Below, in pieces: positions 8,044-18,136 of a DNA stretch of 64,000 nucleotides (its first letter is position 1; each line of letters opens with the position of its first letter). The DNA is from Salinimicrobium nanhaiense (GTDB lineage Bacteria; Bacteroidota; Bacteroidia; Flavobacteriales; Flavobacteriaceae). Under the pieces are notes generated by a model. It was not told the origin of the DNA, did not search any database, and saw only the letters and a program-made list of their open reading frames with translations. Where the stretch lies: NCBI GenBank assembly GCA_012038135.1, contig JAAVJQ010000002.1, positions 62,001-126,000 on the forward strand. Reading direction: 5' to 3'. The position numbers were made by a program, and so were the translations under genes.

Positions 8044-10608
8044 TTGAGACATATTTGGGCAAAAATATCATTAATTCTTTTAACCGCTTGTTTTCTCCTT
8101 TCCTGTAACGCTGTAAAAAGAGTTGAAGATGATCAAAGGCTGCTCACCGACAACACGATCTACGTTGACGGGGAAGAAATTTCTCAACGCAACATTTATA
8201 ACCAACTTTACCAGGAGCCGAATACGAGATTTTTAGGCCTTCCCCTGCAGTTGTATCTCTACAACCTCGCAAAACCCGATCCCGATACTACTTTTTTGAA
8301 CTGGCTTCATGCCACTCCCAACAGGGAAGAAAAACTAATCGACCTGCTATCACAAAAACAGGTGGTTCGATTGGGAAATATTTACGTGAATATCAATGAA
8401 TGGCTTAAAGAATCGGGAGAACCTCCTGCCATTGTAAGGGAAGACCAAAGCCAGCGTTCTGCCGAAAGATTAAAGGCCTGGTACTGGAACAACGGGTGGT
8501 TCAATGCCGAGACCGGCTACGAGATCATCCCAACAAAAAATAAAAGAGCCCGGGTCAATTATTTTGTTACTCCAAAAGAGCCTTATTTTGTTGATTCTAT
8601 CACCACCAGAATAGCCTCTATTGTTGCCGATTCAATCTACAAGGTACACAAAGCAGGTTCTGCCATTGTACCCGGGGTGCAGTACAGGACTCAGGATTAT
8701 GGAGCAGAACGGGAGCGGCTCACTCAGCTTTACAGGAATAACGGGCTTTATCATTTTGAACAGGAATACATAAGTTTTGAGGCAGACACAGTTGGAACCG
8801 GCAATAAAGTAAATACTGCTCTTATCATTCAAAACAGGGAAGCCAATGTTGACGGAGTTGACACTCGTATTCCTTTTAAGGTCCACAAAATAAGCAAGGT
8901 GAATATTTTTCCTGACTACAAATATGGAAATCGCAGTCTCCCTGTTACCGACACCGCCTCAAATGAAGGGTATGACATCTATAGTTTTGAAAAATTACAA
9001 TTCCGCCCCAAGGCGCTCACCAATGCCATCTTTATTACTCCGGAATCCATATATTCAGATGCCGACAGAACCCTCACCTATAACAGGATCAATCAATTGA
9101 GGATCTTTAGATATCCCAATATTCAATACATGGAGGATCCTTCAGATTCAACCGGAACAGATCTCATAGCCAACGTCTTTCTCACGCCGCGGCAAAAATA
9201 TTCCCTGGGCTTTGAATTTGACCTCTCACAAAGTAATATTCAAAAATTTGGGATTGGATTTGGGGGTTCTCTGTTGATTCGGAATGTTTTTAGAGGTGCA
9301 GAGATCCTGGAGATCTCCGGCCGCGGAAGCATTGGTTCTTCAAAAGATGCAGCAAATGATTCCGATAGATTTTTTGACATTACCGAATTAGGAGTTGATG
9401 TAGATCTCACCCTGCCCCGCATTCTTTTCCCTTTTTCCACCGAAAGGTTTATTCCAAAATATATGTACCCATTCACCACCCTGGGAGTGGGTGCAAGTAC
9501 ACAGACCAACATAGGTTTGGATAAGCAAAGCTTGACAGCCGTCATGAATTACCGTTGGTTGCCAAATGAACAGCTCACTTATCTTATGGACCTGGTCAAC
9601 ATACAGTACGTAAGGAATCTTAATGTTGCTAATTACTTCAATGTATATCGTAACTCCTTTATCGAACTAAACCAGGTTGCCACGGCTGAAAATGTGAATT
9701 TTCCGGATCTTTATTTCGATTTCAATGAAACCGGAGACCGATTTTTGACCATTCCGGAAGGTGCTAATATGTTTCTTAGAGCTGCAAGATTAGGTGAGGT
9801 CAACAGTCTCACAGGAGATCAAACCCAGATCCTGAACGACATTCGGGAACGAAAGAACAGGCTTACCGAAGATAACCTCATTTCCTCCACCAATTTCTCT
9901 TACATCCTCAATAGAAAAGAAAATATTTATGACGAGGATTTTTCGCGCTTACGTGTGAAGCTCGAAACCGCAGGGAATATTCTCTCTGCAATTTCAAAGT
10001 TGGGAGCCGTGGAAGAGGATGAAGATGGCAGGTACAGCATATTTGGAGTGAATTTCTCTCAATACGTCAAAACCGAAATAGATTATATCAAACACTGGGA
10101 TCTTGATAGAGGAAATGTAGTTGCCATCCGGGGATTTGGCGGAATAGCTATTCCCTACGGAAACTCCAACAGTATTCCCTTCATCCGTTCCTTTTTTGCA
10201 GGAGGACCTAATGATAACAGGGCATGGCAGCCTTACTCTCTCGGCCCCGGAAGCAGTGGTGGTCGCAATGAATTTAATGAAGCCAATTTAAAGATCGCTT
10301 TAAGTGCAGAATACAGGTTCAATCTTTTGGGAGATATGAATAGCGCACTTTTTGTCGACGCCGGCAACATCTGGAATGTCTTTGATATTGTAGAAGAAGA
10401 AGCTTCCACCTTTACCGGACTGGCAGACCTTGAAGAATTGGCTATAGGCACAGGAATAGGCCTAAGGTACGATTTCAATTTTTTTGTTTTTAGATTCGAT
10501 GTGGGCTTTAAAACTTACGATCCTGCCCAGGAACCCGGAGAACGCTGGTTTAAAGGCTACAATCTTTCAGAAGCGGTATTTAATGTAGGGATCAATTATC
10601 CTTTTTAA
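8044..10608 (+). CDS. tamL: BamA/TamA-family outer membrane lipoprotein TamL
   Basis: An 854-residue Omp85-superfamily protein. The N-terminus is a lipoprotein signal with lipobox LLSC, acylated cysteine C21. POTRA-like domains fill roughly residues 30-370. The C-terminal 16-strand barrel ends in NVGINYPF, with the family FFAGGPNDNRAW block near residue 720, equivalent to the (V/I)RG(Y/F) lid-lock region. A lipid-anchored BamA paralogue is characteristic of Bacteroidota TamL, which works with TamB in envelope biogenesis; no tamB is adjacent here. The start is TTG, the only codon that gives the lipobox signal peptide with a promoter just upstream. Confidence 0.85.
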   Translation: MRHIWAKISLILLTACFLLSCNAVKRVEDDQRLLTDNTIYVDGEEISQRNIYNQLYQEPNTRFLGLPLQLYLYNLAKPDPDTTFLNWLHATPNREEKLIDLLSQKQVVRLGNIYVNINEWLKESGEPPAIVREDQSQRSAERLKAWYWNNGWFNAETGYEIIPTKNKRARVNYFVTPKEPYFVDSITTRIASIVADSIYKVHKAGSAIVPGVQYRTQDYGAERERLTQLYRNNGLYHFEQEYISFEADTVGTGNKVNTALIIQNREANVDGVDTRIPFKVHKISKVNIFPDYKYGNRSLPVTDTASNEGYDIYSFEKLQFRPKALTNAIFITPESIYSDADRTLTYNRINQLRIFRYPNIQYMEDPSDSTGTDLIANVFLTPRQKYSLGFEFDLSQSNIQKFGIGFGGSLLIRNVFRGAEILEISGRGSIGSSKDAANDSDRFFDITELGVDVDLTLPRILFPFSTERFIPKYMYPFTTLGVGASTQTNIGLDKQSLTAVMNYRWLPNEQLTYLMDLVNIQYVRNLNVANYFNVYRNSFIELNQVATAENVNFPDLYFDFNETGDRFLTIPEGANMFLRAARLGEVNSLTGDQTQILNDIRERKNRLTEDNLISSTNFSYILNRKENIYDEDFSRLRVKLETAGNILSAISKLGAVEEDEDGRYSIFGVNFSQYVKTEIDYIKHWDLDRGNVVAIRGFGGIAIPYGNSNSIPFIRSFFAGGPNDNRAWQPYSLGPGSSGGRNEFNEANLKIALSAEYRFNLLGDMNSALFVDAGNIWNVFDIVEEEASTFTGLADLEELAIGTGIGLRYDFNFFVFRFDVGFKTYDPAQEPGERWFKGYNLSEAVFNVGINYPF

Positions 10609-10623
10609 CCCGACTATTTTTCT

Positions 10624-10631
10624 TATTTTTG
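10624..10631 (+). promoter_or_regulatory. fba -7 promoter element
   Basis: TATTTTTG matches TAnnTTTG and ends 19 bases before the fba ATG. Confidence 0.6.
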
Positions 10632-10650
10632 TTAGCCTAAATAACAAACC

Positions 10651-11718
10651 ATGAGTCATAATATAAAACCCGGAGTTGCCACTGGAAAAGAGGTACAGGA
10701 AATATTTCAATATGCCAAAAGCAAAAATTTCGCTTTACCGGCGGTAAACGTTATCGGGTCAAGTTCAATAAACGCAGTTCTCGAAACAGCCGCAGAATTA
10801 AATTCCCCTGTAATTATCCAGTTCTCTAATGGAGGCGCCCAGTTCAATGCCGGGAAAGGGCTTTCCAACAAAGATGAGAAAGCAGCTATTGCCGGAGCTA
10901 TTGCAGGTGCAAAGCATGTTCACGAACTGGCAGAAGCTTACGGCGCAACAGTGATCCTGCATACAGACCATTGCGCAAAAAAGCTTACCGGCTGGGTAGA
11001 TGGAATGCTTGACGCAAGTGAAAAACATTACGAGCAATTTGGAAAGCCTCTTTACAGCTCTCATATGCTTGATCTTTCAGAAGAATCTCTTGAAGAAAAT
11101 ATCCAAACCTGTAAAAAGTATCTGGAGCGCATGAGCAAAATGGGGATGACCCTTGAGATAGAGCTTGGAGTCACGGGAGGAGAAGAAGACGGTGTAGATA
11201 ATACAGATGTTGATTCTTCCAAACTTTACACCCAACCCAATGAGGTGGCTTATGCTTATGAAGAGTTGAGCAAAGTGAGTGACCAGTTCACCATTGCTGC
11301 AGCTTTTGGTAACGTTCACGGTGTGTACAAACCGGGAAATGTAAAACTAACTCCTGTAATTCTAAAAAATTCTCAGGAATTTATTTCTGAAAAATACGGG
11401 GTAGGTAAAAACACCATAGATTTCGTTTTTCACGGCGGAAGCGGTTCTACCGTAGAAGAAATTCGAGAAGCAATTAGCTACGGAGTCATCAAAATGAACA
11501 TTGATACAGATCTTCAATACGCTTACCTCGAAGGAATTCGTGACTATATGGGCGAAAGAGCAGATTATTTGAAATCCCAGATAGGAAATCCTGAAGGTGC
11601 AGATGTTCCTAACAAGAAACACTACGATCCAAGAAAATGGATCCGTGAAGGAGAATTAACCTTTAAAGCCCGTCTAAAAAAGGCTTTTGAAGACCTAAAT
11701 AATATTAATACACTTTAA
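10651..11718 (+). CDS. fbaA: Fructose-bisphosphate aldolase, class II
   Basis: A 355-residue zinc-dependent aldolase that splits fructose 1,6-bisphosphate into dihydroxyacetone phosphate and glyceraldehyde 3-phosphate in glycolysis and runs the reverse in gluconeogenesis. The active-site block HTDHC gives H104, catalytic D106 and zinc ligand H107. Other marks are ELGVTGGEEDG near 172, FGNVHGVY near 215 and VFHGGSGS near 256. Length fits class IIA (Escherichia coli FbaA type). It is monocistronic, with its own promoter and terminator. Confidence 0.95.
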   Translation: MSHNIKPGVATGKEVQEIFQYAKSKNFALPAVNVIGSSSINAVLETAAELNSPVIIQFSNGGAQFNAGKGLSNKDEKAAIAGAIAGAKHVHELAEAYGATVILHTDHCAKKLTGWVDGMLDASEKHYEQFGKPLYSSHMLDLSEESLEENIQTCKKYLERMSKMGMTLEIELGVTGGEEDGVDNTDVDSSKLYTQPNEVAYAYEELSKVSDQFTIAAAFGNVHGVYKPGNVKLTPVILKNSQEFISEKYGVGKNTIDFVFHGGSGSTVEEIREAISYGVIKMNIDTDLQYAYLEGIRDYMGERADYLKSQIGNPEGADVPNKKHYDPRKWIREGELTFKARLKKAFEDLNNINTL

Positions 11719-11727
11719 ACCTATTGC

Positions 11728-11767
11728 AAAGGCCGCAAAAACGTTATTTTTGCGGCCTTTCTTTTTT
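11728..11767 (+). terminator. Intrinsic terminator after fba
   Basis: GGCCGCAAAAA and TTTTTGCGGCC form a perfect 11-bp stem at 11731-11757, extended by AAA/TTT, and followed by a T-rich run. Confidence 0.9.
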
Positions 11768-11781
11768 AATCCCTATACAAT

Positions 11782-12639
11782 ATGGCCTGGTTTAGAAGAA
11801 CACAAAAAGGTATACAAACTGCCACCGAAGATAAAAAGGATGTACCAAAAGGTTTGTGGTATAAATCCCCTACCGGAAAAATAGTTGATGCAGAGCAGCT
11901 GGAGAAGAACTTTTATGTAAGTCCCGAAGATGGTTACCATGTGAGAATAGGGAGCAATGAGTACTTCAAGATCCTTTTCGATGATAATAAGTACACAGAG
12001 CTTGACAAGAACCTTACTTCCCGCGATCCTTTAGAGTTCGAGGACACAAAAAAATACACGGACAGGCTTGAGGATGCTCAGAAAAAAACAGGTTTAAAAG
12101 ATGCTGTTCGCACAGCTGTGGGCAAATCCAAAGGTAAAGATCTGGTAATAGCCTGCATGGATTTCTCTTTTATTGGAGGTTCTATGGGTTCTGTAGTGGG
12201 AGAAAAGATCTCCCGTGCTGCAGATTATGCTCTTAAAAACAGGATCCCATTAATGGTGATCTCAAAATCTGGTGGTGCGAGAATGATGGAAGCGGCCTAT
12301 TCATTAATGCAACTTGCAAAAACTTCAGCAAAACTGGCGCAACTGGCAGATGCTAAAATTCCCTACATATCATTGTGTACAGATCCTACTACAGGAGGAA
12401 CTACAGCTTCATTTGCCATGCTGGGGGACATTAATATAGCTGAACCTGGGGCTTTAATAGGTTTCGCAGGCCCTCGTGTAGTGAAAGATACTACAGGAAA
12501 AGATCTTCCCGAGGATTTCCAGACCTCAGAATTTCTTAAAGAACACGGTTTTCTGGATTTTATCACCAAGAGATCTGAACTCAAGAATAAGGTAAATCAA
12601 TATATTGATCTTATTCTTAACCAGCCCATAAGGGCTTAA
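11782..12639 (+). CDS. accD: Acetyl-CoA carboxylase carboxyltransferase subunit beta AccD
   Basis: A 285-residue subunit of the carboxyltransferase that, with AccA, moves the carboxyl group from biotin to acetyl-CoA in the first step of fatty acid synthesis. The crotonase-like core is clear: [19 protein letters not shown] near residue 115-135, [11 protein letters not shown] near 160 and [17 protein letters not shown] near 195. The N-terminal zinc-ribbon region aligns by its GLW and LEKNFYVSP context, but all four cysteines of the usual CxxC...CxxC are replaced (KSPTG and VSPEDG). The ribbon fold is therefore metal-free or lost. Confidence 0.92.
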   Translation: MAWFRRTQKGIQTATEDKKDVPKGLWYKSPTGKIVDAEQLEKNFYVSPEDGYHVRIGSNEYFKILFDDNKYTELDKNLTSRDPLEFEDTKKYTDRLEDAQKKTGLKDAVRTAVGKSKGKDLVIACMDFSFIGGSMGSVVGEKISRAADYALKNRIPLMVISKSGGARMMEAAYSLMQLAKTSAKLAQLADAKIPYISLCTDPTTGGTTASFAMLGDINIAEPGALIGFAGPRVVKDTTGKDLPEDFQTSEFLKEHGFLDFITKRSELKNKVNQYIDLILNQPIRA

Positions 12640-12704
12640 AAAAGCCATTTTTAGCTGGTAATCAGAAAAGTAAAAAATTAACCTGCTAATATTTTATAAT
12701 ATAT

Positions 12705-12712
12705 TATATTTG
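12705..12712 (+). promoter_or_regulatory. rpsO -7 promoter element
   Basis: TATATTTG matches TAnnTTTG. The leader to the rpsO ATG is about 50 bases. Confidence 0.55.
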
Positions 12713-12765
12713 CGCCCTGGCAGAAAAACTGCCAATACATAAAAATCATTAAAATTAATATTGGA

Positions 12766-13035
12766 ATGTATTTGACTAAAGAAGCAAAAGAAGAACTTTT
12801 TGCAAAACACGGGAAAGGGAAGAACGATACAGGATCTGCCGAAGGACAGATCGCATTGTTCACTCACCGTATTGAACATTTGACTCAGCACTTAAAGAAC
12901 AATCGTCAGGATTTTAATACAGAGCGGTCACTGGTAAAATTGGTAGGTAAGAGAAGAAGCCTACTGGATTATTTAATGAAGAAGGATATCTTAAGATATC
13001 GTGCGATCGTTAAAGAATTAGGATTAAGAAAATAA
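12766..13035 (+). CDS. rpsO: 30S ribosomal protein S15
   Basis: An 89-residue primary 16S rRNA-binding protein of the small subunit. The conserved blocks TGSAEGQIALFTHRI (about residues 22-37) and LVKLVGKRRSLLDYL (about 57-71) are present, and length is standard. The rpsO-pnp order is conserved widely across bacteria. The gene has its own promoter and terminator, so pnp is probably transcribed separately or by read-through. Confidence 0.97.
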   Translation: MYLTKEAKEELFAKHGKGKNDTGSAEGQIALFTHRIEHLTQHLKNNRQDFNTERSLVKLVGKRRSLLDYLMKKDILRYRAIVKELGLRK

Positions 13036-13036
13036 G

Positions 13037-13067
13037 AAAAAAGGGGCTCTTGCGGCCCCTTTTTTTT
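13037..13067 (+). terminator. Intrinsic terminator after rpsO
   Basis: GGGGC (13043-13047) pairs with GCCCC (13055-13059), flanked by A6 and T8, which lengthens the stem and gives the T-tract. Confidence 0.88.
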
Positions 13068-13339
13068 ATACCATTCTTCGAAAGAACAGCTTTTTAAAAA
13101 ATTTATTCCTGATTTTTCTGTTTCCGGAAAAATTCTGTGTAATTTTTACCTGAAATAAAATAGTTTAAAAAGCTCATTTTTGTCACCTGTGTTTTTTGAC
13201 TCAGTTAGTGAGAAAACAAAAGGCAGTTTTTCATTGGTCTTCACAACCCACAACAACAACACAACCTGTCCCGTTCAGACTTAACGGGAGACCATTGTTT
13301 AACAAACCTGCAATGAGCAGGAAGTAGAATTAAAAATTT
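13068..13339 (+). promoter_or_regulatory. pnp leader with two hairpins
   Basis: This 272-base stretch holds no gene. Next to the pnp start it carries two inverted repeats: TCCCGTT/AACGGGA (13269-13289, 7-base loop) and CCTGC/GCAGG (13307-13321), the second ending just before the start region. A long unpaired CA-rich stretch precedes them. Autoregulation of pnp through a leader hairpin is known in enterobacteria; a similar role here is inference. No perfect -7 element was found. Confidence 0.4.
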
Positions 13340-15580
13340 ATGATTCCAAAGACTTTTAAAGAGGTCATCGATCTTGGGGATGGGAGAACCATTTCTATCG
13401 AGACCGGTAAATTAGCAAAACAGGCCCATGGTTCTGTTGTTGTTCAAATGGGTGATGCCATGTTACTTTGTACAGTAGTTTCCAACTACACCAAAAGTAC
13501 AGCCGACTTTTTCCCATTGACAGTAGATTACAGAGAAAAATTTGCAGCCGCAGGTAGATACCCCGGTGGCTTCTTCAAAAGAGAAGCCCGTCCAAGTGAC
13601 GGTGAAGTTCTTGTAATGAGAATCGTCGACCGTGTATTGCGTCCGCTTTTCCCTTCAGATTATCGCTATGAAACTCAGGTAATGATCCAGCTGATGTCTC
13701 ACGATGAGGAAGTAATGCCCGATGCTCTTGCAGGATTGGCAGCTTCAGCAGCGATCCAGCTTTCAGATATTCCTTTTGAAACAACTATCTCTGAAGCCCG
13801 TGTGGGAAGGATCAATGGCGAGTTCGTGATCAACCCAAGCCGTAGCCAGCTTGCAGAATCTGATATCGATATGATCATTGGTGCCTCTGCCGATTCTGTG
13901 ATGATGGTAGAAGGTGAAATGAAAGAGATCAGTGAAGAAGAAATGGCTGAAGCTATTAAATTCGCTCATGAAGCCATTAAAAATCAGATCGAAGCTCAGA
14001 ATAGATTAGCCGATACTGTTGGTAGAAAACAGGTAAGAGAATATGCTACTACTGAATCTGATGAAGATCTTTTTGCCAAAGTGCGCGAAGCTGCTTACCA
14101 AAAAGTGTATGATATCGCAAAAGGTGCTCACAGCAAACATGAGCGCAGTGATGCATTTTCTGCAGTAAAAGATGAGGTCCTTGCAATGTTCTCTGAAGAA
14201 GAACTTGAGGAAAAGAAAGATCTTATAAAAAGCTATTTTAATAAAGTTGAAAAAGAAGCAGTAAGGGAATTGACCCTGGCTGAAGGTTTACGACTTGATG
14301 GTAGAAAAACGAATGAAATTCGTCCTATCTGGTGCGAGATCGACTATCTTCCATCTGTTCACGGATCTTCAATTTTCACAAGAGGTGAAACTCAGGCGCT
14401 TGCCACGGTAACCCTTGGTACTTCGAGAGAAGCCAATATGATCGATATGCCTACCCATCAGGGTGAGGAAACCTTCTATTTACATTACAACTTCCCTCCA
14501 TTCAGTACAGGTGAAGCCTACCCTATCCGCGGGACTTCCCGACGAGAGATTGGTCACGGAAACCTGGCTCAAAGAGGTCTTAAAAATATGATCCCGGAGG
14601 ATTGTCCTTATACTATCAGAATTGTTTCTGAAGTATTGGAGTCAAACGGTTCTTCTTCTATGGCGACTGTTTGTGCCGGTACAATGGCATTGATGGATGC
14701 AGGTATCCAAATGAAGAAACCGGTATCTGGTATCGCAATGGGATTAATTTCTGACGGAGATCGTTACGCCGTACTTTCAGACATCCTTGGAGATGAAGAT
14801 CACCTTGGAGATATGGACTTTAAAGTAACTGGAACTGCCGATGGTATTACTGCATGTCAAATGGATATCAAGGTTAAAGGTTTACCATATGAGATCCTTG
14901 TAAAGGCGCTAAAGCAGGCAAGAGATGGCCGTCTTCACATTCTGGACAAATTGACTGAAACGATTGCTCAACCAAATACAAATGTGAAAGCTCATGCTCC
15001 AAAAATGGAAAAAGTGGAGATCCCGGGAGAGTTCATTGGTGCTGTTATTGGACCTGGTGGAAAAGTGATCCAGGAAATGCAGAAGGAAACCGGAACTACC
15101 ATTGTAATAGAAGAGGTTGAAGAAATGGGTGTGATCGAAATTCTTGGTGTGAACCAGGAAATGATCGACGAAGTGAAAAAGCGTATTAAGGCGATCACTT
15201 TCAAACCTGAAGTTGGAAAAGTTTACGAAGTGAAAGTTGTCAAGATGCTTGATTTTGGAGCTGTAGTTGAATATACTCAGGCAAAAGGCAATGAAGTATT
15301 ATTACACGTTTCTGAACTTGCATGGGAACGCACAGAAAATGTTTCTGATGTTGTGAAAATGGGCGACGTATTTGAGGTGAAATACTTGGGTATTGATCCA
15401 AAGACAAGAAAGCCTAAAGTCTCCAGAAAGGCAATTTTAGAGAAGCCTGAAGGTTATTCTCCAAGACCTCCAAGAGATAATAATCGTGATAACCGTGACG
15501 GCGGTAGAAGAGACAGCCGTGACAACCGTGGCCGCGATGATCGCTCAAGAGGGAACAGGGACAGAAACGACAGGAATTAA
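13340..15580 (+). CDS. pnp: Polyribonucleotide nucleotidyltransferase (PNPase)
   Basis: A 746-residue phosphorolytic 3'-5' exoribonuclease of mRNA decay. Domain order is RNase PH 1 (about 10-145), the linker alpha-helical domain, RNase PH 2 (about 315-540; active-site region [21 protein letters not shown] near 495), KH (about 555-620, with the GPGGK loop) and S1 (about 625-695). The C-terminus adds a tail of about 45 residues of R/D/N/G repeats, a low-complexity RNA-binding type extension common in Bacteroidota. ATG start; terminator follows. Confidence 0.97.
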   Translation: MIPKTFKEVIDLGDGRTISIETGKLAKQAHGSVVVQMGDAMLLCTVVSNYTKSTADFFPLTVDYREKFAAAGRYPGGFFKREARPSDGEVLVMRIVDRVLRPLFPSDYRYETQVMIQLMSHDEEVMPDALAGLAASAAIQLSDIPFETTISEARVGRINGEFVINPSRSQLAESDIDMIIGASADSVMMVEGEMKEISEEEMAEAIKFAHEAIKNQIEAQNRLADTVGRKQVREYATTESDEDLFAKVREAAYQKVYDIAKGAHSKHERSDAFSAVKDEVLAMFSEEELEEKKDLIKSYFNKVEKEAVRELTLAEGLRLDGRKTNEIRPIWCEIDYLPSVHGSSIFTRGETQALATVTLGTSREANMIDMPTHQGEETFYLHYNFPPFSTGEAYPIRGTSRREIGHGNLAQRGLKNMIPEDCPYTIRIVSEVLESNGSSSMATVCAGTMALMDAGIQMKKPVSGIAMGLISDGDRYAVLSDILGDEDHLGDMDFKVTGTADGITACQMDIKVKGLPYEILVKALKQARDGRLHILDKLTETIAQPNTNVKAHAPKMEKVEIPGEFIGAVIGPGGKVIQEMQKETGTTIVIEEVEEMGVIEILGVNQEMIDEVKKRIKAITFKPEVGKVYEVKVVKMLDFGAVVEYTQAKGNEVLLHVSELAWERTENVSDVVKMGDVFEVKYLGIDPKTRKPKVSRKAILEKPEGYSPRPPRDNNRDNRDGGRRDSRDNRGRDDRSRGNRDRNDRN

Positions 15581-15602
15581 TTTTCTGCCATAAAATAAGC
15601 TT

Positions 15603-15633
15603 AAGCCCTACCTTTCCGGTGGGGCTTTTTCTT
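15603..15633 (+). terminator. Intrinsic terminator after pnp
   Basis: AAGCCCTACC pairs with GGTGGGGCTT (one T-G wobble), followed by TTTTCTTT. Confidence 0.88.
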
Positions 15634-15684
15634 TGCTGAATCTCAATGTCTTAGCACTTTCCCGTGAATTTTAATGAAATTTTC

Positions 15685-15715
15685 TTTGTACTTATTTAGA
15701 TTGAATCTACATTTG
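15685..15715 (+). promoter_or_regulatory. TonB receptor promoter, -33 and -7 elements
   Basis: TTTG at 15685-15688 and TACATTTG at 15708-15715 are separated by 19 bases, a full match to the Bacteroidota promoter. The ATG follows at 15749. Confidence 0.65.
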
Positions 15716-15748
15716 CACCTTATTTTTAATCAATCCAAATAAAAACCA

Positions 15749-18091
15749 ATGAGAATTTTTAATCTTCTTTGTTTTATGCTTCTGGGAGTAATGGCTTCAG
15801 CTCAAACAGCTGCCATCAAAGGAACTGTTTCAGGAGCACAGAATGAAGAAGTCCCCTACGCCACCGTAAGTCTGGAAGAAACCGGTAAAACAACCATTTC
15901 AGACGTTAATGGAAATTTCAATTTTTTAGATCTTAACCCCGGAAGTTATACGCTAAAAATTTCCTCTCCGGGATACACTACAGCTGTTGAAAAGATCAAC
16001 CTTTCAGCTGGAGAGATCAAAACCATCAATATTCAGCTTGAAGAAGAGCTGAAAACTTTGGCCGAAGTGATGATCACAACCAATCGTCGGGTAGAGACGC
16101 TTGACGAAGTTCCTTCTTCAGTTTCAGTTTTAGGTCAGCGGGAGATCCAGCGCCTTAACCTTACAAGCAATTCTATTGCCGATGTAATGAATGAGGTACC
16201 AGGACTTGCCATTAGTACCAGCCAAACAAGCAGTACAGGACAAACACTTAGGGGCAGGAACATGCTCGTTCTTATTGATGGGATCCCTCAATCTACGCCC
16301 CTTCGTAACGGAAGCCGTGACGTTAACACCATAGATCCTAATGTCATCGAAAGGATCGAGATCATCAAAGGTGCAACCGCCATTTATGGTAATGGTGCCG
16401 ACGGTGGGATCATCAACTACATCACCAAAAAACCAAAAGCCACCGGAAAACTGGAAAGTACAACCGAATTGAGCAGCGGGTTATCGCTTGTCAATCCCGA
16501 ACACACCTTAAGCTCAAAACTATCCCAAACTTTCTCCGGCCAAACAGGGAAGCTTGGCTATGTCGCCAACGGAAGCTTTGGCCAAACCGGGATCTTCCGT
16601 GATGCCAACGGAGAAGTGATCTCTCCGGATTATGGGTTAGGAGAAACCAATCAGTATAACTTCTTCGGAAAATTGAATTATCAGCTCGCTTACAATCACG
16701 ATGTTGAATTCATGTATAATTACTTCAGCAGCAATCAGGATAGTGAGTATACAAACCAACCCGGGGAGTATGGAGTGCGTCCTGCAATTGGGGTAATTGG
16801 AGAACAACCCGGTGTGGATCAGGGAAACCGATACAATCATAATGGTCAGCTGACCTACAATGCTTACAGGCTTTTTGGAGATACAGATTTTAGTGCAAAC
16901 CTGTACTTCCAGGATTTCAAAACCGTTTATGCTTTCTCCCCCTTCTTCTTCAATGCCGAAACCGGATATGAAGGAGGACAATCCATGATCGAATCTGACA
17001 AAAAAGGGGTAAGAGCTAATTTTAGAACACCTTATGCTCTTGGTTCTGAATTTTCAGGAGATATTCTTTACGGAATTGACATTTTAAATGATGTCACTTC
17101 GCAGCACCTGGTTGATGGGCGCCTTTGGGTTCCTGAAGTTGATATGAAAAACTTCGCACCTTACGCCCAGCTAAAAACGCTTTACAGGGATTTTGTTTTA
17201 AAAGCCGGGATCAGGTTTGAGAATATCAACATTGAAATTCCTGACTACACCACGATATATATCTTACCAAATGGCGGTACCCCTCAGGGAAATGTGCCTG
17301 TTGAAGGCGGAGAATTAAAATATGATGCTACCACCTTTAATGCTGGTTTGCGTTATAACCGTTGGGATATCTTCAAGCCATTTGTAAGTTTCTCTCAAAG
17401 TTTTTCTATTGCCGATCTTGGCCGTACCCTGCGTAGTGCCACAGAAAACACTGTAGGACAAATAGCTTCGGAAGCTGTTATAGCTAATAACTATGAAGTA
17501 GGTTTTAATAGTTACTTCGGAAATACATCTCTTAGCGGAGCCTATTTTATAAGCACTTCAGAACTGGGTGCAACATATCTTGAGGTAAACGGAATTTTCC
17601 AGATCGCCCGCCAACCTGAAAAGGTTTATGGATATGAAATTGCAATGGATACAAAGCTGCTTGAAAATCTCACTTTTGGCACCTCAGTATCTTATATAGA
17701 AGGTAAGTTAGACGCCGGCGACGATGGTTCCTATGACCGCTACATGAATGGAGATAGAATCCCTCCGGTAAAAGTAGCTTCATATTTGAATTATGGACTA
17801 TCGAATAAAATGAATCTTCGCCTCTCACATATCTATAGCGGGGAAAGACAAAAATTTGATCCCCGCACCAATGGCACCTACGTTTACGGTCAGGGACCTG
17901 TTGAGGCCTTTAATTTGGTAAACCTTACTGCAAACTACCAGCTTACCCAAAATACAGGTTTAAGTCTGGGGGTTCAAAATCTGCTAAATGAGGATTATTA
18001 CCTGCCTATTTCACAATGGGATGCAAGGCCTGATAATTACATAAAAGGTAACGGCACCAGAATGAACCTGGCTCTTAAAGTAAAGTTATAA
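15749..18091 (+). CDS. TonB-dependent outer membrane receptor, siderophore type
   Basis: A 780-residue outer membrane importer. It has a signal peptide ending ASAQ (residue 19), a CarboxypepD_reg-like beta-sandwich domain (about 24-105; typical of Bacteroidota receptors), a TonB plug (about 115-225, with VLIDGIPQSTP and IERIEIIKGATAIYGNGADGG) and a 22-strand barrel ending LALKVKL. The plug resembles siderophore receptors rather than SusC, and no SusD partner is present. A PepSY protein follows, as is common for iron uptake loci. The substrate is inferred as ferric siderophore. Confidence 0.88.
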   Translation: MRIFNLLCFMLLGVMASAQTAAIKGTVSGAQNEEVPYATVSLEETGKTTISDVNGNFNFLDLNPGSYTLKISSPGYTTAVEKINLSAGEIKTINIQLEEELKTLAEVMITTNRRVETLDEVPSSVSVLGQREIQRLNLTSNSIADVMNEVPGLAISTSQTSSTGQTLRGRNMLVLIDGIPQSTPLRNGSRDVNTIDPNVIERIEIIKGATAIYGNGADGGIINYITKKPKATGKLESTTELSSGLSLVNPEHTLSSKLSQTFSGQTGKLGYVANGSFGQTGIFRDANGEVISPDYGLGETNQYNFFGKLNYQLAYNHDVEFMYNYFSSNQDSEYTNQPGEYGVRPAIGVIGEQPGVDQGNRYNHNGQLTYNAYRLFGDTDFSANLYFQDFKTVYAFSPFFFNAETGYEGGQSMIESDKKGVRANFRTPYALGSEFSGDILYGIDILNDVTSQHLVDGRLWVPEVDMKNFAPYAQLKTLYRDFVLKAGIRFENINIEIPDYTTIYILPNGGTPQGNVPVEGGELKYDATTFNAGLRYNRWDIFKPFVSFSQSFSIADLGRTLRSATENTVGQIASEAVIANNYEVGFNSYFGNTSLSGAYFISTSELGATYLEVNGIFQIARQPEKVYGYEIAMDTKLLENLTFGTSVSYIEGKLDAGDDGSYDRYMNGDRIPPVKVASYLNYGLSNKMNLRLSHIYSGERQKFDPRTNGTYVYGQGPVEAFNLVNLTANYQLTQNTGLSLGVQNLLNEDYYLPISQWDARPDNYIKGNGTRMNLALKVKL

Positions 18092-18101
18092 AACAAAACA
18101 G

Positions 18102-18133
18102 GGCAGCTATGTCAAACCATAGCTGCCTTTTTT
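18102..18133 (+). terminator. Intrinsic terminator between receptor and PepSY gene
   Basis: Perfect 10-bp stem GGCAGCTATG/CATAGCTGCC, loop TCAAAC, T6. It ends only 3 bases before the next ATG, so the PepSY gene can be expressed only by read-through or from a promoter inside or upstream of the hairpin. Confidence 0.9.
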
Positions 18134-18136
18134 CAT

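Noticed and set aside
13068..13339. Riboswitch in the pnp leader
   Set aside because: Only two short hairpins are seen and no known aptamer pattern was recognised.
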